Origin: Gammaproteobacteria bacterium
GTDB taxonomy: Bacteria; Pseudomonadota; Gammaproteobacteria; Coxiellales; Coxiellaceae
Reading direction: 5' to 3'
Length of the DNA: 64,000 nt
Assembly: GCA_023266215.1 (NCBI GenBank)
Contig: JAHFRQ010000002.1
Span: 204,001-268,000 of the forward strand
The notes under the pieces: generated by a model
Seen by the model: the letters and a program-made list of their open reading frames with translations, nothing else
Told to the model about the DNA's origin: nothing
Databases searched by the model: none
In this document: piece after piece, positions 39,818-48,312 of the stretch
Position numbering within the stretch: the stretch's first letter is position 1
How the letters are laid out: the number at the start of each line of letters is the position of its first letter
Translations under genes and position numbers: made by a program

Positions 39818-41278
39818 TCACTCATTAAAAAAATCATTTATTTCAACTGTCGCGCTCACTAATTCTGAAGCGTATTTATTTTTATGCAATCCGCTTGCTG
39901 TGATCATGCAGAGAAAAATCTGTTTTTTGGTTCGCGTAATGGATTTAAATATGTCAATCCTATTATTTAATGCAGCCGCATAGCTTTTATCAATTACAAA
40001 TGGCTTATCTGAATATTTAATCTCGCAAACGGAAATAGCATCGTCTGATCTATCAAATAATAAATCAATTTGCGCACCTTGATTGTTTTTATTATCACGA
40101 GGCACATATCGCCATGCGCCAATTTTGGAAGCGACTTTAATTTTCAATGCATTTTTAATATGGGACACGTGCTTATAGCAAACCGATTCGAACGCGTAAC
40201 CACGCCAAGATTGAAATCGCGGCAGTTGAATTAATTGCAGCCAATAATTACCGTCTTGAATTTCCAATTCGATATTATTTTTTTCAACTTCAATCCACTG
40301 CAAATAAAAAATTAAATATTCGTCAGTGATTCGATAAAAAGTTCCGCGTTTAGCATTTTCAATTGGCAAAAAACTTTTGATAAATCCCACGGTTTCTAAA
40401 TCCTTTAAATAACCTGTTAAGGCACCGCCTTTATCATTCAGACGAATTTTTTTTTCAATAATACTTCGGCTAGTACCGTGTCGATTTTGCGATATTATTC
40501 TTATTATTTCTTCATATTTTTCTGGCTTTTTAAATAGGGAGGCCAGTAATTTTTCAAATTCATTAAATAATGGACTACTGGTTTGAAAACAGAGTTCATT
40601 AATATTTTCCGAAACTGATAAATTTTTATTCAGTTGATTTAAATAATACGGCACACCACCCAGTACAAAATAAATTTCCATTATTTGTTGATTAGATAAT
40701 TTAAATGTTTTGTGCGTTAAAAATTGCTTTGTTTCAGATAAACTAAATGGTGCAAGCTGGATCCGATTAGTGATTCGATTATGTAAACCGCCTTTATTAT
40801 GGATAATTTTCTTGACAATCCACGATGCGCTAGAACCGCAAATTATAAGTTTAATTTTTTTATTATCATTCCAAAAACGGTTCCAATAGTATTCCAGTGC
40901 TTGCAATAATCGAGATCTGGGAGTTGCCATCCATGGGAACTCATCCATAAATAAAATAACGGGCTCATTAGATTTTTGAAATTCAACTGCATTGGTTAAC
41001 GCTTCAAATGCCCTCATCCAATTACCGGGCGTTTCAACTTTGGCGCCGCCGTAAAAAACACGACCAATTTCTTTTGAAAATTCTTCGAGATGCTCTCGAA
41101 GCTTCCCATTTTGAATTCCTGTAACGCGAAAAAAAACGCAAGGAATTTTTTCAAAGAAAGTTTTAATTAAATAAGTTTTTCCAATTCTTCTTCTGCCATA
41201 TACGATTAAAAACTCAGCTTGATCTGATTCAATCGATCGAGTTAATATTGCGATTTCTTTCTGCCGTGCAATTAGCAT
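39818..41278 (-). CDS. Archaeal-type AAA ATPase with DUF234 nuclease-like tail
   Basis: A 486-residue ATPase that shows what the broken gene at 5127 should look like. MLIARQKEIAILTRSI is followed by Walker A FLIVYGRRRIGKTYLIKTFF, Walker B PVILFMDEFPWMATPRSRLL, sensor IICGSSASWIVKKIIHNKGG, GGVPYYLNQL, a winged-helix part (RHGTSRSIIEKKIRLNDKGG) and a DUF234 tail with QIDLLFDRSDDAISVCEIKY, an intact D...ExK motif. The match to 5127-6598 is high throughout. The ATG at 41278 has no strong Shine-Dalgarno. A 36-bp palindrome covers its promoter. It has a stop only 9 nt from the SulP start on the same strand, so the two may be co-transcribed. Confidence 0.9.
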   Translation of the reverse strand: MLIARQKEIAILTRSIESDQAEFLIVYGRRRIGKTYLIKTFFEKIPCVFFRVTGIQNGKLREHLEEFSKEIGRVFYGGAKVETPGNWMRAFEALTNAVEFQKSNEPVILFMDEFPWMATPRSRLLQALEYYWNRFWNDNKKIKLIICGSSASWIVKKIIHNKGGLHNRITNRIQLAPFSLSETKQFLTHKTFKLSNQQIMEIYFVLGGVPYYLNQLNKNLSVSENINELCFQTSSPLFNEFEKLLASLFKKPEKYEEIIRIISQNRHGTSRSIIEKKIRLNDKGGALTGYLKDLETVGFIKSFLPIENAKRGTFYRITDEYLIFYLQWIEVEKNNIELEIQDGNYWLQLIQLPRFQSWRGYAFESVCYKHVSHIKNALKIKVASKIGAWRYVPRDNKNNQGAQIDLLFDRSDDAISVCEIKYSDKPFVIDKSYAAALNNRIDIFKSITRTKKQIFLCMITASGLHKNKYASELVSATVEINDFFNE

Positions 41279-41305
41279 GTCTGGTTATCTTGTTAGGTGA
41301 TGTTT

Positions 41306-41341
41306 ATAGGGGAACGGATAATATATTATAAATTTCCCTAT
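41306..41341 (-). promoter_or_regulatory. 36-bp nested palindrome in the promoter of the ATPase at 39818
   Basis: Outer arms ATAGGGGAA (41306-41314) and TTTCCCTAT (41333-41341) differ at one position. ATAATATATTAT (41318-41329) is a perfect palindrome with exactly the same centre (41323.5). The core contains a TATAAT -10 on the minus strand. Common symmetry of core and arms indicates a dimer-binding operator on the promoter. Confidence 0.65.
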
Positions 41342-41433
41342 GGCACAATAAGCTTTTTCTAAAATTTTTGTACTTTTTGGGCTTTTATGCTAGTATTTCC
41401 AGCTCAAAATAAATAAATCGGGTATGGGATTAA

Positions 41434-42321
41434 ATGGAAAACATCTTAAAAAACAAAGCGTTAGTTGCAGCCTCAGGCGGCCTGTCCGTCGGGAGTCTGG
41501 GTGCTTATGTTCACTGGGTGAACCAAATTCCACTGTTAACTGACGAAGAAGAAAAAGATCTGGCAACTCGTTTTCATCAACATAATGATTTAAAGGCGGC
41601 ACGAAAATTAGTGCTATCTCATCTGCGGTTTGTGGTTAAAGTTGCGCGAGGCTATGCAGGTTACGGCTTGCCAGAAGCAGATTTAATTCAAGAAGGCAGC
41701 ATTGGTCTCATGAAGGCGGTAAAACGCTTTGATCCAAAAATTGGCGTACGATTGGTTTCTTTTGCAGTTCACTGGATCCGCTCTGAAATACACGAATATA
41801 TTATTCGCAACTGGCGCATTGTTAAAATCGCAACCACCAAAGCACAACGCAAATTATTTTTTAATTTACGCAGAGCATCAAAAGTAAGCGGTTGGTGTAG
41901 CGATGATGAAGTGAACACCGTTGCAGAAGCTTTAAATGTGACGCACAAAGATGTTCGTCAAATGGAAATGCGCTTAAACAGCCACGATCAATCCTTTGAG
42001 CACATGTCATCTGATAGTGAAGATGATGATAAAAGCTGGCAAGCGCCTGTTAATTTCCTTGAAGATAAAAGCGCAAATCCTGAAAATGCCTTAGAATCTG
42101 ACAACTGGGAAAATGACCAACAACAAAAATTACATCACGCGATGAAAATATTAGATGCGCGCAGCCAAGATATTATTCAACAACGTTGGCTCAACGATAA
42201 AAAATCAACATTACAAGATTTGTCGAAAAAATTTAATGTCTCGATGGAACGTATTCGCCAGCTCGAACAAATTGCCATGGAAAAAATGCGTAATCACATG
42301 CAAACAGAAGCGCATGCATAA
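41434..42321 (+). CDS. rpoH: RNA polymerase heat-shock sigma factor RpoH
   Basis: Sigma-32 type factor that directs RNA polymerase to heat-shock promoters. The 295-residue protein begins with the RpoH-typical region [20 protein letters not shown], and has region 2 ([58 protein letters not shown]), the RpoH box [13 protein letters not shown] that separates it from other sigma factors, and region 4 with [20 protein letters not shown]. It follows ftsX in the usual gene set but is separated from it by the SulP and ATPase genes. It overlaps the next gene by 8 nt. Confidence 0.97.
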   Translation: MENILKNKALVAASGGLSVGSLGAYVHWVNQIPLLTDEEEKDLATRFHQHNDLKAARKLVLSHLRFVVKVARGYAGYGLPEADLIQEGSIGLMKAVKRFDPKIGVRLVSFAVHWIRSEIHEYIIRNWRIVKIATTKAQRKLFFNLRRASKVSGWCSDDEVNTVAEALNVTHKDVRQMEMRLNSHDQSFEHMSSDSEDDDKSWQAPVNFLEDKSANPENALESDNWENDQQQKLHHAMKILDARSQDIIQQRWLNDKKSTLQDLSKKFNVSMERIRQLEQIAMEKMRNHMQTEAHA

Positions 42322-43192
42322 TTTTTTTATTTCTGCTTACGCAACGGCTTGCGATTGGGATGCGCAATCTGAAATCGCTTATTTTAAAGCACTTTCAGGC
42401 AATTCAAAAATAATAGGCATTGAACATCCTTTTATTCCTAATTCAGAAAAATACAATTTTAATTTTTTAAAAAACAATATACCTAATCACTGGTCGATTA
42501 TTATTACGCTCGTTCCTGCCACCATGCTGGAATTAAAAAAAAATAATTATTTTGGATTAGCGTCTATAAACGAAACAGGAAGAACGGCGGCTGTAAAATT
42601 AATGGAAGAAACCAGCGCTTATATTAAAGATTTAAATAATTTATTTGGAAGAAAAATAGTAAAGGCTGTTCATTTTCAATCGGCGCCAAAAAATAATACA
42701 GAAGAAATTCGCGGCAATGCAGTAGCACTTAAAAAATCACTTCAAGAAATCAGTCATCTTGACTGGCATGATACAAAATTAAATTTAGAGCATTGCGATG
42801 CTTACACCCCCAATTTTTTACCTCAGAAAGGTTTTTTAAGACTAGAAGATGAGATTGAAATACTGTCAGGCATCAATAATAGTGGAATTGTTTTAAATTG
42901 GGCGCGATCTGCTATTGAGGCACGTTCAGCTGATCATGTTTTAAAGCATATTCAGCTGACTCAAAATGCAAATCTGCTCAAAGGCTTTTTCTTTTCTGGC
43001 TGCGATACAAGCTGGAAAGACAATCACTTGCCGCCTGTCGATAGCTTACTATCACAAACCGAAATTCAGCGTTGTTTTGAATTGCTTAATCAGCCTATTT
43101 ATTTGGGTATAAAAATCTCAAATCAAACTGAATTAAAAACAGTGGCTCAATCTATTGCGTTAAATTTTAAGGCAATTGATGCGCTGTCTTAA
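42314..43192 (+). CDS. DUF4862-family protein (TIM-barrel-like)
   Basis: A 292-residue soluble protein whose start ATG (42314) overlaps the rpoH stop. It opens [20 protein letters not shown], matching the GAYAxxP/S...W start of DUF4862 proteins. Further conserved-looking acidic and histidine residues lie at strand ends: [44 protein letters not shown] and [15 protein letters not shown], spaced as in a TIM barrel of the sugar-phosphate isomerase/endonuclease IV type. Some relatives are encoded next to sugar-metabolism genes; here it is coupled to rpoH. The function is unknown. The longer frame from 42155 lies entirely inside rpoH and is not used. Confidence 0.7.
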   Translation: MHNFFISAYATACDWDAQSEIAYFKALSGNSKIIGIEHPFIPNSEKYNFNFLKNNIPNHWSIIITLVPATMLELKKNNYFGLASINETGRTAAVKLMEETSAYIKDLNNLFGRKIVKAVHFQSAPKNNTEEIRGNAVALKKSLQEISHLDWHDTKLNLEHCDAYTPNFLPQKGFLRLEDEIEILSGINNSGIVLNWARSAIEARSADHVLKHIQLTQNANLLKGFFFSGCDTSWKDNHLPPVDSLLSQTEIQRCFELLNQPIYLGIKISNQTELKTVAQSIALNFKAIDALS

Positions 43193-43206
43193 ACCTCATC
43201 CAACTC

Positions 43207-43269
43207 TTATTCACAAAAGTATACAGCTCTAAGTAATTGATTTTAAAAGAGTTATAAATGTTATGCACA
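43207..43269. other. Two DnaA-box-like sequences
   Basis: TTATTCACA (43207-43215) and TTATGCACA (43261-43269), both matching TTATNCACA in the same orientation, lie in the 216-nt gap before the com1-like gene. They may be chance, a minor DnaA-binding cluster, or DnaA regulation of the next gene. Otherwise the gap holds only the AT-rich promoter of that gene. Confidence 0.35.
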
Positions 43270-43408
43270 TATTAACAACCATTAAGCCTGTTTACAAAGC
43301 ATGATAAATAACTTGATGATTATTAGATAAAAATCCGATATAGTTGAGGCTATTTTTCGGCATCAACAATTTAAACAACTCAACGCAAACAACCAAAAGG
43401 AAATTTTT

Positions 43409-44215
43409 GTGAAAACAATATTAACATCTTCTGTTATCGCTTTAGCTTTAATGACAAGCGCAGCATTAGCTGATACAACACCAGCAGCGCCAGCAGCAAC
43501 ACCGACAACAACCGCAGCAGCTGTTATGCCAGCTGCTGCATTTACGCCTGATCAAGTAACGCAATTACATCAAATCATTCATGACTATTTAGTGGCTGAT
43601 CCACAAGTATTGGTTGATGCATCAAAAGCACTGCAGGCACAACAAGAACAAAAAATGCAAAGCGTTGCCATGACTGCTATTCAAACCAACAAAGCCGCTT
43701 TATTCAATGATGCTAATTCACCAACACTTGGCAGCAAAACCGCACCTGCAATTTTGGTTGAATTCTATGACTACCAATGTGGTCATTGTAAAGAAATGGC
43801 GCCTCTCGTTGAAAAATTAATTAGCACTGATAAAAATCTACATGTTGTCTTTAAAGAACTGCCTATTTTTGGACCCGTATCAAAGTTGGCTGCCGAAGCA
43901 GCATTGGCGTCTGCAAAACAAGGTAAGTTTTATGCTTTCCATAATTTGTTATTAAGTGCAAATGGCGCATTAACAAAAGAAAAAATAATGGAATTGGCAC
44001 GAAAAGCAGGTTTAAATGTTGAGAAATTAGAAACAGAAATGAAATCGCCCGCAATAGATAATGAAATTCGCGCGAATTTTCAATTGGCGCAATCCATGCA
44101 ATTAATCGGCACGCCAACATTTGTGATTAGCAACCAAGCACAAACGACATTCCGCTATATTCCAGGCGCAACGTCACTTGAAGATTTGCAAAAACAAATT
44201 CAGGCTGTTGGCTAA
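43409..44215 (+). CDS. Com1-like DsbA-family thiol-disulfide protein
   Basis: A 268-residue exported protein. A signal peptide (KTILTSSVIALALMTSAALA) is followed by an Ala/Pro/Thr-rich linker, an N-terminal helical segment (FTPDQVTQLHQIIHDYLVAD) and a DsbA/thioredoxin domain with active site VEFYDYQCGHCKEMAPLV (CGHC) near residue 129, the cis-proline loop LIGTPTFVISNQ and a helical insertion. This build matches the Com1 outer-membrane protein of Coxiella and its Legionella relatives, which form or isomerise disulfides in envelope proteins. It starts with GTG at 43409 behind AGGAAA. The stop adjoins glyQ (TAAATG). Confidence 0.9.
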   Translation: MKTILTSSVIALALMTSAALADTTPAAPAATPTTTAAAVMPAAAFTPDQVTQLHQIIHDYLVADPQVLVDASKALQAQQEQKMQSVAMTAIQTNKAALFNDANSPTLGSKTAPAILVEFYDYQCGHCKEMAPLVEKLISTDKNLHVVFKELPIFGPVSKLAAEAALASAKQGKFYAFHNLLLSANGALTKEKIMELARKAGLNVEKLETEMKSPAIDNEIRANFQLAQSMQLIGTPTFVISNQAQTTFRYIPGATSLEDLQKQIQAVG

Positions 44216-45082
44216 ATGATATCTCTTACATTTCAAGAGATTATCTTAAAGCTTCAGCAATTTTGGTCTCAACAAGGCTGTGTGATTTTACAGCCGCTGG
44301 ATTCTGAAGTAGGGGCTGGGACATTTCACCCAGCCACTTTTTTGCGCGCAATCGGCGAACAACCGTGGCGCGCTGCTTACGTTCAGCCTTCGCGTCGCCC
44401 AGCCGATGGGCGTTATGGCGAAAATCCCAATCGATCTCAGCATTATTATCAATTTCAAGTGGTATTAAAACCCTCACCAGACAATATTCAGGAATTATAT
44501 TTAGATTCCTTGCGCGCATTGGGGATTGATTTATTGTTACACGACGTGCGATTTGTTGAAGATAATTGGGAGTCGCCCACGTTAGGCGCGTGGGGTTTAG
44601 GCTGGGAAGTGTGGCAAGACGGCATGGAAATTACGCAGTTTACTTATTTTCAACAAGTCGGCGGCATTCCGTGCAAGCCTGTCACTGGCGAAATTACTTA
44701 TGGGTTAGAAAGATTGGCGATGTTTTTGCAATCCAAAGATAATATGTATGATTTAATTTGGACGACGGGCCCACAAGGTATTGTGACGTATGGCGATGTT
44801 TTCCGTCAAAATGAAGTTGAAATGTCGGCCTATAATTTCGAACATGCAGACACTAAAAAATTATTTGAATTATTTGATTACTATGAGGCGGAAGCCTTAA
44901 GATTATTAGAATTAAATTTACCATTAGTTTCCTACGAGATGGTTTTAAAAGCCTCGCATACTTTTAATTTACTCGATGCACGTCAGGCTATTTCTGTCAC
45001 AGAAAGACAACGCTTTATTTTGCGTGTTCGCAAATTAGCGTTTGGTGTTGCGAAAATTATCAGCGCAAGCAAAATGACATAA
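44216..45082 (+). CDS. glyQ: Glycyl-tRNA synthetase alpha subunit
   Basis: Catalytic alpha chain of the bacterial alpha2beta2 glycyl-tRNA synthetase. The 288-residue protein has [20 protein letters not shown], then [40 protein letters not shown], the class II motif 2 region [20 protein letters not shown] and [18 protein letters not shown]. Length and sequence are typical. Its partner glyS, normally adjacent, begins 4.6 kb further on after five accessory genes. The ATG at 44216 directly follows the stop of the com1-like gene, so glyQ may be co-transcribed with it. Confidence 0.98.
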   Translation: MISLTFQEIILKLQQFWSQQGCVILQPLDSEVGAGTFHPATFLRAIGEQPWRAAYVQPSRRPADGRYGENPNRSQHYYQFQVVLKPSPDNIQELYLDSLRALGIDLLLHDVRFVEDNWESPTLGAWGLGWEVWQDGMEITQFTYFQQVGGIPCKPVTGEITYGLERLAMFLQSKDNMYDLIWTTGPQGIVTYGDVFRQNEVEMSAYNFEHADTKKLFELFDYYEAEALRLLELNLPLVSYEMVLKASHTFNLLDARQAISVTERQRFILRVRKLAFGVAKIISASKMT

Positions 45083-45089
45083 AAGAAAA

Positions 45090-45392
45090 ATGGCCCAACA
45101 ATATCTTTTAAATAATATATATGTTCTTTTTAAAAAAACTGCTTATCAAGCTGGCATTGTTGGGACCTCGTGCGCTATATTATACACATCAGAAAAGCAA
45201 AATAATTTAAATAAACGATGGTATTTTAGTTTATCAAAAGAACAGCAAAGAAAATTTTATAACAACTGCCCAGAACAAATATTGGGCCCTGCAACTGATA
45301 CATGGGGAGTTATGTTTCGTATGCCAGGTTGTCATTTGACTTGCAAACCAATCGTGCCGTATGAAGAAAGCATTGCAAAGCGGTTAAAATAG
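45090..45392 (+). CDS. Hypothetical protein, 100 residues
   Basis: An unrecognised small protein starting 7 nt after the glyQ stop. A hydrophobic stretch near the start (AYQAGIVGTSCAILYTS) could be a single membrane segment. The rest is polar with three cysteines in the second half (YNNCPEQILGPATDTWGVMF and MPGCHLTCKPIVPY). No domain is recognised and no strong Shine-Dalgarno is present (AAAAGAAAA). It is followed 16 nt later by the carrier-like gene and may belong with it. It is the first gene of the block that separates glyQ from glyS. Confidence 0.55.
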   Translation: MAQQYLLNNIYVLFKKTAYQAGIVGTSCAILYTSEKQNNLNKRWYFSLSKEQQRKFYNNCPEQILGPATDTWGVMFRMPGCHLTCKPIVPYEESIAKRLK

Positions 45393-45408
45393 AAGATAGG
45401 AAATATTA

Positions 45409-46203
45409 ATGGGCCAAAATGAGCAGATAACTTTAAACCAGCATTACGCCAACACATTAATTGCCGCTGGATCGTCTGGCTTTATTGGCGCTTTCTCAAC
45501 ATTTATTTTTGCTTCGATAAAAAAGCGTTTGCAAAGCGGGCAAGCATTACCCAGCATTACAAAAATGGGTCCGCGCGCTTGGCTTGCTGAAACTTTTCGA
45601 GGGTCAATTAATTACTCGTTTTGCTTTACACCCCCTTCAGTCATTCAGCAAATGTCAGATGAGTATGGAAAAGAAAAAGATGGTTCAGGAAACGAATCGA
45701 GTCAGCTTCTTAAAACATTATTTTCAGGTGCAATTGGTGGCATTGCTTCAACAGTGATTGAAAATATTTTGTTGCAACAACAATTGCAAAAGGCAACTGC
45801 GTCACAAGCAACAATGGCTCTGATAAATCAATCTTCAACGCGGCTATTTCGCGGCATTAAATTAATTATGATTAGAGAAGCCATGTTTGGTTATTGTTAT
45901 TTAAAAGGCGTGAAACAAGCGGGCAATTATGCAACTCAGCATTTTGGTGAAAATTATGTAGCGCCAGCTCAGATAATAGTTGGTATTCTCGGCGCATTAG
46001 CATCGCATCCGGTTGACACAACCGCAACTATTATGCAGCGATATGATTACACCACAAAACAAGCCGCAAGACACTTAATGGAACAGCCAAATCCCCTTAA
46101 ATCTTTTTATCGAGGCGGATTAACTAGAGTTTGTTTGTTTACAACCGCTGTTTTTGTTATCAGCAGAACGCAACAAGCTGTTATGACACGCCTGGAAAAC
46201 TAA
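45409..46203 (+). CDS. Mitochondrial-carrier-family-like protein (eukaryotic-like)
   Basis: A 264-residue protein that resembles the three-fold repeat of mitochondrial carriers: each third has a helix, a charged loop and a second helix. Segments: AAGSSGFIGAFSTFIFASIK, KRLQSG, then SGAIGGIASTVIENILLQQQ, LFRGIKLIMIREAMFGYCYL, and GILGALASHPVDTTATIMQR, SFYRGGLTRVCLFTTAVFVI. The third repeat holds a degenerate carrier signature (P-x-D-x-x-[K/R] appears as PVDTTA), and the R/K-x-x-x-R-G patterns after each first helix (LFRGIK, FYRGGL) are typical. Carriers are nearly confined to eukaryotes; Legionella LncP is a known bacterial example exported to host mitochondria. Here too an effector role is possible but unproven. 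Confidence 0.75.
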   Translation: MGQNEQITLNQHYANTLIAAGSSGFIGAFSTFIFASIKKRLQSGQALPSITKMGPRAWLAETFRGSINYSFCFTPPSVIQQMSDEYGKEKDGSGNESSQLLKTLFSGAIGGIASTVIENILLQQQLQKATASQATMALINQSSTRLFRGIKLIMIREAMFGYCYLKGVKQAGNYATQHFGENYVAPAQIIVGILGALASHPVDTTATIMQRYDYTTKQAARHLMEQPNPLKSFYRGGLTRVCLFTTAVFVISRTQQAVMTRLEN

Positions 46204-46273
46204 AAGTACGGTATTGCAAAATAAATAAATCGGCAGTAATGTGTTCCATCTTAATTTTTTAAATGGAGCCTTT

Positions 46274-47092
46274 ATGGAAAACAATCTTACGATTTTTGAA
46301 AATTATAATATCCGCAGAATTTATGATGAAAAAACGCAAACCTGGTTATTTTCAGTGATTGATATTATTCAAGCATTAATAGATCAGCCAGATTTTCAAT
46401 TGGCTAGAAATTACTGGAAAGTGCTAAAAAATCGCCTGAATAAAGAGGGAAGTGAAACGGTTACAAATTGTAACCAGTTGAAAATGCCAGCCGAAGACGG
46501 AAAATCGCGACTTACGGACGTTGCAACCGCAGAAACGCTTTTGCGCCTCATTCAATCCGTTCCCAGCCCCAAAGCTGAGCCCATTAAACTGTGGCTTGCC
46601 AAAGTAGGGTATGAACGTATTCAAGAAATGTCTAACCCTGAGCTTTCTTTAAATCGCGCAAGAGAAACTTGGCAAAAACATGGTCGAAGTGAAAAATGGA
46701 TCCAACAAAGAATGACCGGTCAAGAAACTCGCAATAAGCTAACGGATTATTGGAAAAACAACAATGTCAAAGAAGGTGATGAGTTTGCAATCTTAACTAA
46801 TATTATTCATCAAGAATGGTCAGGAATTTCTATCAAAGAGCATAAAAAGCTAAAAAAACTAGAAACTCAAAATCTACGCGATCACATGTCAGAAGCAGAG
46901 CTTATTTTTACAGCCCTTGCTGAATTATCAACGCGCCAGATTGCAGAAACGATTGAAGCAAAAGGCCTTGCTGAAAATAAAGTGGCGAGTAAAAAAGGTG
47001 GTAAAATTGCAAAACAAGCAAGATTAGAATTAGAAAAAACAACGGGAAGAAAAGTGGTGACAGCAAATCATCAGGCTTCTTCGATAAAATAA
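46274..47092 (+). CDS. BRO-N domain protein (phage antirepressor-like)
   Basis: A 272-residue protein. The N-terminal third (ENYNIRRIYDEKTQTWLFSV, IDIIQALIDQPDFQLARNYW, KVLKNRLNKEGSE) is the BRO-N/antirepressor DNA-binding domain of phages and baculoviruses. A middle part follows (DVATAETLLRLIQSVPSPKA, EPIKLWLAKVGYERIQEM). The C-terminal part is lysine-rich (KVASKKGGKIAKQARLELEK). GGAG lies upstream of the ATG at 46274, and that start is preferred over the upstream TTG-type opening at 46241. Such proteins occur singly in many chromosomes, often with toxin or defence genes. It lies between the carrier-like gene and an RNA ligase. Confidence 0.85.
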   Translation: MENNLTIFENYNIRRIYDEKTQTWLFSVIDIIQALIDQPDFQLARNYWKVLKNRLNKEGSETVTNCNQLKMPAEDGKSRLTDVATAETLLRLIQSVPSPKAEPIKLWLAKVGYERIQEMSNPELSLNRARETWQKHGRSEKWIQQRMTGQETRNKLTDYWKNNNVKEGDEFAILTNIIHQEWSGISIKEHKKLKKLETQNLRDHMSEAELIFTALAELSTRQIAETIEAKGLAENKVASKKGGKIAKQARLELEKTTGRKVVTANHQASSIK

Positions 47093-47121
47093 AAAAATAA
47101 ACAAACTACAAGAGGTATTTT

Positions 47122-48075
47122 ATGTCCATTTTTAAAGTTGAAATCGTTCCTGTTAAATTAGAGCCGCATCCTAATGCAGATACTTTATCAATTGTAAAAG
47201 TATTTGATTACGCTGTTTGTGTTCGTACAGCGGATTGGCAAGATAAAACCATGGGTGCGTATATTCCACCTGATAGCGTAGTGCCCAATAACGAAAAATT
47301 TGCATTTTTAGACGGAAAAACGCGCATTAAAGTGCGAAAATTACGTGGTGTTGTTTCGATGGGATTATTAGTGCCTGCGCCAGCAGGCTCGGTCGTTGGT
47401 GATGATGTGACAGAATTATTAGGTGTTACACATTACGAGCCGCCATTACAAAATGCCAAGACAGGGGGTGAAGTAGAAAGCCCGCCACAAGGCATCGCAG
47501 CGCCAGCGTATGATGTTGAAAACATGCTGCGTTTTGCAAGCTTATTTCAAGAAAATGAACCTGTGCATGTTACAGAAAAAATTCATGGCGCCAACTCACG
47601 GTATGTTTTTCATGATAATCGCATGTGGTGTGGTTCAAAAAATGAATGGAAAAAACAAGATGATGAAAATTTATGGTGGCGCGCGTTGTCGCAAAATCCT
47701 TGGCTTGAAAATTACTGTAGAAATAACGCGGGTGATGTAGTGTATGCAGAAGTTTTTGGAAGTGTGCAATCGTTACGATATGGCTTAAAACCAGGTATTT
47801 ATCAAATTCGGGTATTTGATATTTTACGTAATGGCAAATTTTTATCTGTCGATACGCTGCTTGCTATTCCAGATATCAAATTAGTGCCATCACTGGGAAT
47901 ACATCCTTTTGACTTAGAAAAATTAAAAGTCATGGCGGAAGGTAATTCGCTGATTGAGGGCGCGAATCATATTCGCGAAGGCGTTGTTGTACGCCCGATG
48001 ACCGAACGATATACCAATGAAATCGGAAGGCTGCAATTAAAAATAATTTCCAATGCGTATTTGGAGCATGGGTAA
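47122..48075 (+). CDS. RNA ligase, Rnl5/DraRnl-like (OB fold plus ligase domain)
   Basis: A 317-residue ATP-dependent RNA ligase. The N-terminal 110 residues resemble an OB fold (FKVEIVPVKLEPHPNADTLS, AYIPPDSVVPNNEKFAFLDG, VRKLRGVVSMGLLVPAP). The nucleotidyltransferase domain has motif I VTEKIHGANSRYVF with the AMP-accepting lysine near residue 154, motif Ia/III (GDVVYAEVFGSVQSLRYGLK, YQIRVFDIL), motif IV REGVVVRPM and motif V LQLKIISNAYLE. An N-terminal OB domain is the arrangement of Deinococcus DraRnl, which seals nicks in RNA or RNA/DNA duplexes. It is in an operon-like array with the BRO-N gene (29 nt). Repair of cleaved RNA is a plausible role. Confidence 0.85.
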   Translation: MSIFKVEIVPVKLEPHPNADTLSIVKVFDYAVCVRTADWQDKTMGAYIPPDSVVPNNEKFAFLDGKTRIKVRKLRGVVSMGLLVPAPAGSVVGDDVTELLGVTHYEPPLQNAKTGGEVESPPQGIAAPAYDVENMLRFASLFQENEPVHVTEKIHGANSRYVFHDNRMWCGSKNEWKKQDDENLWWRALSQNPWLENYCRNNAGDVVYAEVFGSVQSLRYGLKPGIYQIRVFDILRNGKFLSVDTLLAIPDIKLVPSLGIHPFDLEKLKVMAEGNSLIEGANHIREGVVVRPMTERYTNEIGRLQLKIISNAYLEHG

Positions 48076-48216
48076 TCATTCTCAAGCCCCTCTTGAGAAC
48101 TCGCAGGAGGGTGGGGAATCGAGTTTTATGAACCAGCACAACACCGTAAAAAAATGCAGACATCAAATCATATCTTAACTAATTGAAAAATATAATATTT
48201 TATTCTATACCCTGCA

Positions 48217-48305
48217 TTTTAGCCAAGTTGTGGCTAAAATAACCCTGTCTTTTAGCCATGCTATGGCTAAATTAACCTTGTATTTTTGCCAAGTTATGGC
48301 TAAAA
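48217..48305 (+). promoter_or_regulatory. Three tandem 33-bp operator/iteron-like repeats before the ATPase at 48313
   Basis: Three copies of a 23-bp palindromic unit begin at 48217, 48250 and 48283, exactly 33 bp apart. Each has arms TTTAGCCA and TGGCTAAA around a 5-nt centre (copy 3 has TTTTGCCA as its left arm). The 10-nt links are also similar (AACCCTGTC/AACCTTGTA). The last copy ends in TAAAAT (48301-48306), a -10 box 17 bp after TTGTAT, and the ATG comes 6 nt later. Promoter and operator therefore coincide and the mRNA would be leaderless. Confidence 0.8.
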
Positions 48306-48312
48306 TACAAAC

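Noticed and set aside
42155-42313. N-terminal extension of the DUF4862 gene
   Set aside because: This part lies entirely inside the end of rpoH in another frame; the ATG at 42314 fits the family's start.
48217-48305. A short CRISPR array
   Set aside because: The three repeats are 23 bp with 10-bp, mutually similar links. CRISPR spacers are unique and about 30 bp or more, and no cas gene is near. The palindromic form and the promoter overlap fit operators.
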